A program made the position numbers and the translations under genes. Below are positions 1 through 5,546 of a DNA stretch of 5,546 nt, piece after piece (position 1 is the stretch's first letter; the number at the start of each line of letters is the position of its first letter). The notes under the pieces are model-generated. The model did no database searches, had not been told where the DNA came from, and saw only the letters and a program-made list of their open reading frames with translations. The DNA is from Oscillospiraceae bacterium (GTDB lineage Bacteria > Bacillota > Clostridia > Saccharofermentanales > Saccharofermentanaceae): the NCBI GenBank assembly GCA_902795955.1, contig CADBNJ010000123.1, forward strand, positions 1 through 5,546, read 5' to 3'.

Positions 1-1454
1 ACTGGTGTATCTCACGTCAGCTCTGGTGGGGTCACAGGATCCCCGCATTCTATTGCGATGACTGCGGAGAGATCGTTGTTACCAAGGAAGATACGGCGTT
101 CTGCCCCAAGTGCGGCAAGCCCATGCGCCAGGATCCCGATACTCTTGATACATGGTTCTCATCGGCACTCTGGCCTTTCTCTACTATGGGATGGCCTGAG
201 AAGACAGAGGATCTGGCGAGGTATTATCCTACGGATACACTCGTAACGGGTTATGACATCATCACATTCTGGGTATCCAGAATGATCGTAGCCGGCATGG
301 CTCACATGAACGACGTTCCTTTCCGTGATGTCCTCATCCACGGTCTTGTAAGAGACTCACAGGGACGCAAGATGAGCAAGTCCCTGGGCAACGGCATCGA
401 TCCGCTTGAGATCATATCAAAGTACGGTGCTGACTCACTGAGATTTGCACTCTGCACGGGTAATGCGCCCGGCAACGACCAGAGATTCCAGGAAGACAAG
501 ATCCTCATGGGTCGTAACCTCTCCAACAAGATCTGGAACGCAATGAGATTCGTCATCATGAACATGGAGGACGATATCGACTTCGGCAAGGTTGACAGGA
601 GCAAGTTCACGATCGAGGACAAGTGGATACTTACAAATCTGCATAATCTTGTAGAAGAGGCAACGGCAAACATCGATAACTATGATTTCGGCGTGGCACT
701 CTCCAAGATAGTTGATTTCATCTGGGAGAATTACTGCGACTGGTATATCGAGATCGCCAAGAGCAGACTGTTCGACAAGGAGTGTGAGACGAGACTCGAG
801 GCACAGTACATATTGAATTATTGTCTGGGTACAGCAGTCAAGCTCCTGCATCCGTTCATGCCGTTCCTGACTGAGGAAGTTTACGGCAATCTCGTTCTGG
901 AAGATAAGGCAGATTCGATCATGATATCCGACTGGCCGGATGCTTCGGCTATACCGGTATTTGCTGATGAGGCAGACATGATGACTACTCTCATGGGAGC
1001 CATCCGTTCGATCCGTAACATAAGGACGGAGATGAATGTTCCGCCGTCACATAAGGCACATATCATCGTTGTATCCCAGAGCAGCAAGATCTGCAAGATG
1101 TTTGAAGACGGAAGCGCTTTCCTTGAGAGACTTGCTTCCGTAAGCAGCCTTGAGACAAAAGCAGCCAAGGAAGGAATACCCGCTAATGCTGTTACAGCTG
1201 TCTTTGACGGCGGCGAGGTGTACATCCCTCTCGAGGATCTTATCGATATCGAGAAGGAACTTGCAAGGCTTGCCGGCGAGAAGGATAAGCTTGCAGGTGA
1301 GATCAAGAGGGGCGAAGGCAAGCTTGGCAATGAACAGTTTGTCAATAACGCACCGGAGAAGGTCGTTAACGCTGAGCGTGAGAAATTAGCTAAGTATAAG
1401 GAAATGTACAAGGGCGTTGAAGAACGTATCAAAGTGCTTTCCGGTAATTCATAA
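1..1454 (+). CDS. valS: Valyl-tRNA synthetase, C-terminal part (5' end outside window)
   Basis: Cytoplasmic class Ia aminoacyl-tRNA synthetase that charges tRNA-Val with valine using ATP. The reading frame is open from the left edge; the first two bases (AC) would end a codon, probably GAC, giving the family motif [15 protein letters not shown]. Only the last 483 residues are visible, a little over half of the usual 880-950. In order, the fragment shows: the end of the catalytic domain; a zinc-ribbon-like CxxC...CxxC pair at fragment residues 18/21 and 34/37; the ValRS signature [12 protein letters not shown]; the ATP-binding KMSKS loop at 369-383; the helical anticodon-binding domain, from about 600 to 950; and a C-terminal coiled coil, from about 1230 to 1440, that in this family contacts the tRNA. 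All visible motifs are intact, so the gene looks functional. The stop codon TAA (1452-1454) lies in the ribosome binding site of the next gene, which suggests co-transcription. Internal Met codons such as the one at 123 are not the true start. Confidence 0.98.
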   Translation, partial: WCISRQLWWGHRIPAFYCDDCGEIVVTKEDTAFCPKCGKPMRQDPDTLDTWFSSALWPFSTMGWPEKTEDLARYYPTDTLVTGYDIITFWVSRMIVAGMAHMNDVPFRDVLIHGLVRDSQGRKMSKSLGNGIDPLEIISKYGADSLRFALCTGNAPGNDQRFQEDKILMGRNLSNKIWNAMRFVIMNMEDDIDFGKVDRSKFTIEDKWILTNLHNLVEEATANIDNYDFGVALSKIVDFIWENYCDWYIEIAKSRLFDKECETRLEAQYILNYCLGTAVKLLHPFMPFLTEEVYGNLVLEDKADSIMISDWPDASAIPVFADEADMMTTLMGAIRSIRNIRTEMNVPPSHKAHIIVVSQSSKICKMFEDGSAFLERLASVSSLETKAAKEGIPANAVTAVFDGGEVYIPLEDLIDIEKELARLAGEKDKLAGEIKRGEGKLGNEQFVNNAPEKVVNAEREKLAKYKEMYKGVEERIKVLSGNS

Positions 1455-1459
1455 GGAGG
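1453..1459 (+). promoter_or_regulatory. Shine-Dalgarno site of the acidic-tailed membrane protein gene
   Basis: AAGGAGG, a full match to the anti-Shine-Dalgarno core, lies 7 bases before the ATG at 1467. Its first two bases are the last two of the valS stop codon, so ribosomes finishing valS end directly on this site. It fixes the start of the downstream gene and suggests that the two genes are translated from one mRNA. Confidence 0.9.
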
Positions 1460-1466
1460 GTTTATT

Positions 1467-2264
1467 ATGGCATCAGGATTTGAAGATCAGGCAAAGATCA
1501 GCGCACTTCCGCAGGAAGGCGTGCACTGTTTCCCGGCCAGCGGCAAGCAGATCGTATCACGAAGGATAATCTCTCTGATACTTTGTGCAGTCTTCGCGGC
1601 TGTCGCAGTCTTCGGCTTCATCAAAATGGGATCACTTCTGCCCGCAGCGATAATCGCGTCTTTGGGAGTTCTGATCTGCGTACTGGTATTTATCCAGTCG
1701 TTCCTTATCGCCAAGTACCGCGTTGCAGTTGATTATAATGAGAAGAATGTAGTGCTCAGGTTCAGGTTCAGCACTATCAAGATCGCGTTCGAGAATTTCG
1801 ATGCGAGAGAAGGTTCACCTGACAGGGCAGAGGCTCTTGTGGATAACAACCTGGGCGGCGATAAAGCAATGTATCTTATCCTTGACAATGTCTTCGAGGA
1901 TGCATGTTTCCAGACGTCAACAAGGGATCTGGCTTCCAAGGAGGATTTCCTTAAGCTGCGTGAAGAGGCTTTTGCCATCGCTGATGCATACGGTGCACGT
2001 AACAGCGAAGATAAGGTTAGATTCTGGAATGAGTCTGAGAAGACTTCTTCCGTTGACGATGACGCTCTTGACGCGATAATCGAAGAGGCGAAGGGCGAGT
2101 CTTCCGAAGCAGCTGATGCTGTGGAAGAGAAGGCAGATGAAGCTGTTGAGGAAGCTGCCGGTGAGGCTGAGAAGACTGATGAGTCTGCTGATACTTCAGA
2201 GAAGGAAGAGGATGCTGCGGATGAACCGGGCGGTTCAGACGGTGAAGAGAAGAAGGGCGAATGA
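1467..2264 (+). CDS. Unrecognised two-helix membrane protein, possible PH-like domain, acidic tail
   Basis: A 265-residue protein that I do not recognise as a named family. Residues 1-32 are a polar cytoplasmic-type N-terminus ending in basic residues (SRR). Two hydrophobic helices follow at about 33-52 and 57-80, separated by a very short turn, so they should form a hairpin with both ends in the cytoplasm. Residues 85-178 alternate short beta-type segments (YRVAVDY, VVLRFRF, IKIAFENF, AMYLILDNV) and finish with an amphipathic helix (about 158-176). That size and order resemble bacterial PH-like domains found after membrane hairpins, but this is a visual impression only. Residues 191-265 are low in complexity: 31 of 75 are Asp or Glu, mixed with Ala, Ser and Lys, and probably disordered. 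The start is supported by a perfect ribosome binding site overlapping the valS stop, and the gene is followed by a terminator. Codon use resembles valS, so there is no sign of transfer. It is probably the last gene of the valS transcript; its function is unknown. Confidence 0.9.
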   Translation: MASGFEDQAKISALPQEGVHCFPASGKQIVSRRIISLILCAVFAAVAVFGFIKMGSLLPAAIIASLGVLICVLVFIQSFLIAKYRVAVDYNEKNVVLRFRFSTIKIAFENFDAREGSPDRAEALVDNNLGGDKAMYLILDNVFEDACFQTSTRDLASKEDFLKLREEAFAIADAYGARNSEDKVRFWNESEKTSSVDDDALDAIIEEAKGESSEAADAVEEKADEAVEEAAGEAEKTDESADTSEKEEDAADEPGGSDGEEKKGE

Positions 2265-2300
2265 TCCGGCTTCAGTAGTATTTATAAGATGATCATTTTT

Positions 2301-2339
2301 AAGAGGTGTCCTGATTAACGGGACACCTCTTTTGTTATT
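2301..2339 (+). terminator. Intrinsic terminator of the valS transcript
   Basis: A perfect 11-bp stem (2301-2311 with 2321-2331, GAGGTGTCC paired with GGACACCTC plus two A-U pairs) encloses a 9-base loop. It is followed by a T-rich run, TTTTGTTATT (2330-2339). It lies 36 bases after the stop of the membrane protein gene. The T-run is on the plus strand only; read from the minus strand, the hairpin is followed by AAAAATGATC. It is therefore a good terminator for the plus-strand genes, but at best a weak or factor-assisted one for the converging rluF operon. Confidence 0.9.
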
Positions 2340-3055
2340 CACGGATTGAAGTGAAGATCGTTTTTTGTAATCTCTTCTGTCTCCCGCGGTGTTAATCTTC
2401 TGTATTCTCCGAGAGGGAGGTCACCTAATTCGATGTTCATAAAGCGTACCCTGCGCAGCTTGACTACCCTGTAACCCAGGTATTCGCACATTCTTCTGAT
2501 CTGTCTGTTAAGGCCCTGGTGGAGTACGATCCTGAATCTCCTGGATCCCAGAACTTCCACCTCGCAGGGGAGCGTGATCTGTCCTAATACGGGTAACCCT
2601 GACTCCATTTTGGAACGGAAGTCGGAGCGCAGCGGTTTGTCGACTGATACTATATATTCTTTCTCGTGATTGTTCTCGGCGCGGAGGAGACGGTTTACGA
2701 TGTCTCCGTCGTTTGTCAGAAGTATCAGGCCTGATGAGTTCTTATCGAGGCGCCCGATAGGGAAGATGCGCTCGGGATAATTAATGTAGTCGATGATGTT
2801 AGTCGGGTCATCATGATCTGTCGTGCATGTGATGCCGAGAGGCTTGTTGAAAGCGAGATAGATCCTGTCGTCTGCGGGGAGTATCCCTTTGCCGTCGAGC
2901 TCGACGACATCGCCATCTGATACCGACGAGCCCAGTGTTGCAGTAACTCCGTTGATGGTAACGCGTCCTTCTTCTATGAGTCTATCCGCACCGCGCCTTG
3001 AACATGCTCCTGATTCTGACAGGTATTTATTGATCCTCTTACTTCCAGGTCTCAT
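2339..3055 (-). CDS. rluF: 23S rRNA pseudouridine synthase, RluF type (RsuA/RluB/E/F family)
   Basis: Cytoplasmic enzyme converting a specific uridine of 23S rRNA to pseudouridine; E. coli RluF acts on U2604 and can also modify tRNA-Tyr. The 238-residue protein has an N-terminal S4 RNA-binding domain (about 7-55, opening RINKYLSESGACSRR) and a catalytic domain (about 65-225). The catalytic Asp is D104 in the GRLDKNSSGL motif, and the family motif GLNRQIRRMC is at 181-190. Recalled similarity to E. coli RluF is close across the whole length, including FPIGRLDK, NDHEKEY-like and RRMCEYLGY segments. That favours RluF over RluB or RluE, but target specificity is inferred. It lacks the long basic C-terminal extension of E. 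coli RluF (about 290 residues). The ATG overlaps the last 17 bases of the histidine kinase gene. Only a weak AAGG lies 9 bases upstream, so translation probably depends partly on coupling to the kinase gene. No other Met precedes the S4 domain. Confidence 0.93.
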   Translation of the reverse strand: MRPGSKRINKYLSESGACSRRGADRLIEEGRVTINGVTATLGSSVSDGDVVELDGKGILPADDRIYLAFNKPLGITCTTDHDDPTNIIDYINYPERIFPIGRLDKNSSGLILLTNDGDIVNRLLRAENNHEKEYIVSVDKPLRSDFRSKMESGLPVLGQITLPCEVEVLGSRRFRIVLHQGLNRQIRRMCEYLGYRVVKLRRVRFMNIELGDLPLGEYRRLTPRETEEITKNDLHFNP

Positions 3056-4844
3056 ATGCTTCTGCCTTGGTCAGAGTGAATCTGAAGGTGGTTCCTTCGC
3101 CGTATACGCTCTCGACGGTGATGTCCTCACCCATGTAGTTAAGAAGTTCCTTGGCGATAGACAGACCGAGGCCGCTGCCTTTTTTGCCTCTGGCACGGTC
3201 GGCTTTGAAGAATCTGTCGAAGATATGATTGATGTCATATTCGTGAATGCCCTGGCCTGTATCCGATACGGAGATGTTTACCTTGTTGGAACTCTCGATA
3301 TAATCGGTATAGATAGTTACGCTCTTGCCTTCGGGCGTATATTTCTTGGCGTTGTCGAGGAGTATGATGAGTACCTGCTCGACACGGTCGGGATTACCCA
3401 TGACCGTAGGTACTCTGCCGGAATTGAACTTAACCTTGAAGTTGATGCCGGACTCCTTCATGATGGGGCGGAACTTTGTCTCAAGGTCCTCCAGCAGCGT
3501 ATTGAGATCGAAAGGGAAGCTCTTGAAAGCAACTGCTCTGGACTGGAGCTTGGACAGCTCGAGCATGTCGTCGATGAGTCTGGACAGACGCATTGTCTCG
3601 TTCATGATGATATTGTAATATCTGAGCTTATCTTCTTCCTTCTTGACCATTCCGTCAGCGAGAGGTTCGATGAGGCCTCTCAATGTCTGCAGAGGTGTTC
3701 TAAGCTCGTGTGAGATATTGGATACGTAATCCCTTCTCGTTCTCTCCAGCTTCTGTTCATCATATATATCGCGGAAGAAACCGATCGCGCCGACGCACTT
3801 GCCTTCAGTATCGAGCTTGGGAACGATGGTTGACAGATATGCATAATCGGGACCTTCAACAGTTCTCTGCTTTGTCTCGCCCGAATCGAGGCACGCATCA
3901 AAATCGCTCCATATCTCATCGAAAGGGATCAGCTGCAGCCTCTCCGTGAAGAGGTTGCTCCTGTGAGCGTTCGTGAAGATGGTTCTCGCCTCGTTATTTA
4001 CAACTATCGGAGAGCACTTCTGGTCGACAACGACGATGCCTTCGGAGATGACATTGAAGATATCCTCGAGTCTGTTACGCTCGATCGTCAGGTCGGTGAT
4101 CGACTGCGACAGCCTGTCGGCAAGCATGTTGAACGAGGCACCGAGCTCACCGATCTCGCCCTTATGAGTCTCATCGGCTCTTACCGACATATTGCCCTGT
4201 CCAAACTGCTTGGCGACTTCATTCACGTTCTGGATAGGGAGGATGATCTGGTTGACCATGATATATGAAGGAATGAGCATCGCCATTGCCGCGAGCAGCG
4301 TGGAGAGTGCCAGGATGTTAACAAATGACGTGATGACGGTATCGAAGTCCTTGACTATCGACAGCGTGCAGAGGAAGGCCTGTTCTTCCTTGTAGGTTAT
4401 GCTGCAGAGCGTGATGAGGATCCTCTCTCCGCTGACAGTGGAATCAATGGGAACATATCTGATGCCGTCCGTCTCTTCACCTTCGAAAGAGGATTCCTTT
4501 ATGTATCTGAATGCAAGCTCGGTCTTGTCCCCGTCGAGAATGCGGTGGGTTCCCGAGGGCTGGGCGAGTATGTCCTTTTTGCCGTCCAGGATGAAGATGT
4601 CCTTGTCAGTGATAAGGGAAGAGTCCAGGAAAAACTTAATGAAATCATCATCATTGAAGTATTCCGGGACTTCATTGATGGCGCTTGATATGCCGCGGGT
4701 CTGTTCGAGAGTCCTGGTAATCTCGTTATTGACGGTAACATTACGGCCTGCGAGAAGGAACGCTACGAGGGTGAGGAAAGTCGATGCCACCAGTGCACCG
4801 ATCACCAATGTCATCGTCCTTCTCAGCAGCGTGCTTTGAAACAT
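3039..4844 (-). CDS. Membrane sensor histidine kinase with HAMP and PAS domains (ResE/PhoR/WalK-like)
   Basis: A 601-residue inner-membrane sensor that autophosphorylates on His and passes phosphate to the adjacent response regulator. Domains in order: transmembrane helix 1 (about 10-32), extracytoplasmic domain (33-170), transmembrane helix 2 (about 171-196), HAMP linker (about 196-246), cytoplasmic PAS domain (about 258-362), HisKA dimerisation domain (about 368-433) and ATPase domain (about 478-592). The H-box SNISHELRTPL places the phosphorylated His at 379. E380 and T383 complete the ExxT motif associated with phosphatase activity, so the protein is probably bifunctional. The N-box (LDNAKKYTPEG, 496-506), G1 (SDTGQGI, 527-533), F-box (IFDRFFKADR) and G2 (GSGLGLSIAK, 556-565) are all intact. 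The architecture matches ResE, PhoR and WalK-type kinases, but the signal cannot be named and no gene of the Wal, Pho or Res regulons is next to it. The start overlaps the regulator's stop as TAATG. Confidence 0.97.
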   Translation of the reverse strand: MFQSTLLRRTMTLVIGALVASTFLTLVAFLLAGRNVTVNNEITRTLEQTRGISSAINEVPEYFNDDDFIKFFLDSSLITDKDIFILDGKKDILAQPSGTHRILDGDKTELAFRYIKESSFEGEETDGIRYVPIDSTVSGERILITLCSITYKEEQAFLCTLSIVKDFDTVITSFVNILALSTLLAAMAMLIPSYIMVNQIILPIQNVNEVAKQFGQGNMSVRADETHKGEIGELGASFNMLADRLSQSITDLTIERNRLEDIFNVISEGIVVVDQKCSPIVVNNEARTIFTNAHRSNLFTERLQLIPFDEIWSDFDACLDSGETKQRTVEGPDYAYLSTIVPKLDTEGKCVGAIGFFRDIYDEQKLERTRRDYVSNISHELRTPLQTLRGLIEPLADGMVKKEEDKLRYYNIIMNETMRLSRLIDDMLELSKLQSRAVAFKSFPFDLNTLLEDLETKFRPIMKESGINFKVKFNSGRVPTVMGNPDRVEQVLIILLDNAKKYTPEGKSVTIYTDYIESSNKVNISVSDTGQGIHEYDINHIFDRFFKADRARGKKGSGLGLSIAKELLNYMGEDITVESVYGEGTTFRFTLTKAEAYETWK

Positions 4845-5527
4845 TACTGGACCTCGAACTTATAGCCGATTCCGTAAACGGTCTGGATATTCCACCTCGC
4901 GCCTTCGACGTTGACCTTCTGTCTTATGCGCTTGATGTGTGTATCGACGGTTCTGGGATCTCCGGAATAACTGTCACCCCAGATCGCAGAGATTATCTGT
5001 TCTCTGTTATAGACCTGACCGGGATGGGAAGCAAGATAGTGAAGGATCTCAACTTCCTTCGGAGTGAAGGGTATTATCTCGTCACGGATCTTAACCACGT
5101 AATTACTTACGTTGATCTCGAGCTCGTAGTACTTGAGTATGTTGGAACTCTCGGTATTCTCACCGGCCCTTCTGAGTACGACCTTGATGCGCGCGATGAC
5201 TTCGCGGGGTGAGAAAGGCTTAACGATGTAGTCGTCTGCGCCCAGCTCAAGCCCCAGGATCCTGTCGATCTCATCGCCTTTGGCTGACAGGAAGATTATG
5301 GGGGTGGTGAGTGTCTTGCGGGCTTCTTTGCAGACTTCAATGCCGCTCATCTCGGGCATCATGATATCAAGAAGGATAAGGTCCGGGTTAGTCGTATGGA
5401 TAAGACTGAGTGCCTCGGCACCGTCATAAGCATCCGAATGTGTAAAATTCTCATTGTCAAAATAAAGCGAGAGCGACTCGTGGACGACGGGATCATCGTC
5501 GCATATAAGGATATGCGGTGAAGACAT
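4844..5527 (-). CDS. OmpR/PhoB-family response regulator
   Basis: A 227-residue DNA-binding transcription factor, normal length for the family, activated by phosphorylation from the downstream kinase. The N-terminal receiver domain (about 4-118) has the acidic pocket D10/D11, the phosphorylated D54 (ILLDIMMPEMSG), the switch S81 (FLSAKGD) and the conserved K103 (DDYIVKPFSP). The C-terminal winged-helix domain (about 129-226) carries the family motifs FTPKEVEIL, NREQIISAIWG and the recognition-helix region DPRTVDTHIKRIRQKV, and ends with VYGIGYKFE. Nothing essential is missing. It is the first gene visible in the minus-strand operon, and its strong ribosome binding site near the right edge fixes the ATG. 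The target genes are unknown; regulators of this type often control their own operon, but the promoter region lies outside the window, so that cannot be tested here. Confidence 0.97.
   Translation of the reverse strand: MSSPHILICDDDPVVHESLSLYFDNENFTHSDAYDGAEALSLIHTTNPDLILLDIMMPEMSGIEVCKEARKTLTTPIIFLSAKGDEIDRILGLELGADDYIVKPFSPREVIARIKVVLRRAGENTESSNILKYYELEINVSNYVVKIRDEIIPFTPKEVEILHYLASHPGQVYNREQIISAIWGDSYSGDPRTVDTHIKRIRQKVNVEGARWNIQTVYGIGYKFEVQ
4851..4855 (-). promoter_or_regulatory. Shine-Dalgarno site of the histidine kinase gene, inside the regulator gene
   Basis: GAGGT on the minus strand lies within the last codons of the response regulator gene, with its GAGG core 7 bases before the kinase ATG. 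That ATG shares one base with the regulator's stop codon (TAATG). The arrangement favours re-initiation by terminating ribosomes and roughly matched production of the two partners. Confidence 0.65.
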
Positions 5528-5535
5528 TGCACTAA

Positions 5536-5542
5536 CCTCCTT
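5536..5542 (-). promoter_or_regulatory. Shine-Dalgarno site of the response regulator gene
   Basis: AAGGAGG on the minus strand (seen as CCTCCTT on the plus strand) sits 8 bases before the regulator's ATG. It is a full-strength site, consistent with this being the first gene of the operon or one translated independently. Only 19 bases upstream of the ATG are inside the window, too few to look for a promoter. Confidence 0.9.
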
Positions 5543-5546
5543 AAAA

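Noticed and set aside
54..113. CxxC pairs near the left edge, considered as a separate zinc-finger protein.
   Set aside because: They are in frame with, and continuous with, the valyl-tRNA synthetase signature on both sides and match the zinc-ribbon-like insert seen in that family.
881..1432. A 183-codon open frame on the minus strand, opposite the end of valS.
   Set aside because: It is rich in Ser, Leu and Ala, as expected from the reverse complement of charged coiled-coil codons. It shows no domain and lies opposite a well-supported valS region.
2289..2296. Palindrome ATGATCAT in the gap between the converging genes, considered as an operator.
   Set aside because: An 8-base palindrome is common by chance, it is not near any start codon or promoter, and it sits between a stop codon and a terminator.
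2889..3713. A 274-codon open frame on the plus strand, opposite rluF and the histidine kinase.
   Set aside because: It begins at a TTG with no good ribosome binding site, its product resembles no family, and it lies entirely opposite two clearly real genes. Long antisense frames are expected from the codon bias of those genes.
4784..5212. A 142-codon open frame on the plus strand, spanning the regulator-kinase junction in antisense.
   Set aside because: No recognisable protein features or ribosome binding site; the opposite strand carries conserved regulator and kinase motifs through the same bases.
3039..5527. The two-component pair considered as WalRK (the essential cell-wall system).
   Set aside because: The kinase architecture is similar, but the downstream gene is rluF rather than walH/walI-type genes, and no sequence feature seen here separates WalRK from ResDE- or PhoPR-like pairs.

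Overview
This 5.5 kb window looks like ordinary chromosomal DNA from a Firmicute, most likely a member of the Clostridia. The reasons are the strong AAGGAGG-type ribosome binding sites, the tightly packed genes and the type of two-component system present. Base composition looks moderate by eye, and no lineage below class can be claimed. There are no rRNA or tRNA genes, CRISPR arrays, insertion sequences, integrases, toxin-antitoxin pairs or other signs of an accessory region.

Layout. Two gene groups converge on a short gap at 2265-2338. On the plus strand, the window opens inside valS (valyl-tRNA synthetase), of which the last 483 codons are visible. It is followed after 12 bases by a gene for a small membrane protein with two transmembrane helices, a possible PH-like domain and a very acidic tail. 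A strong intrinsic terminator (hairpin 2301-2331) closes this group. On the minus strand, read from right to left, there is an OmpR/PhoB-type response regulator, a membrane sensor histidine kinase with HAMP and PAS domains, and a pseudouridine synthase of the RluF type. These three overlap by 1 base and by 17 bases, so they almost certainly form one operon. Its promoter lies beyond the right edge.

How the genes work together. The response regulator and kinase are a complete cognate pair: all catalytic and phosphotransfer residues are present in both. The signal is unknown. The kinase has an extracytoplasmic domain of about 138 residues and a cytoplasmic PAS domain, so it could read inputs from both sides of the membrane. 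The rRNA-modifying enzyme is translated from the end of the same message, an association worth noting but of unknown meaning. On the other strand, the membrane protein appears to be co-expressed with valS.

I found no convincing new biological system here. The most interesting items are the unrecognised valS-linked membrane protein with its acidic tail and the overlap of an rluF-type gene with a two-component operon.
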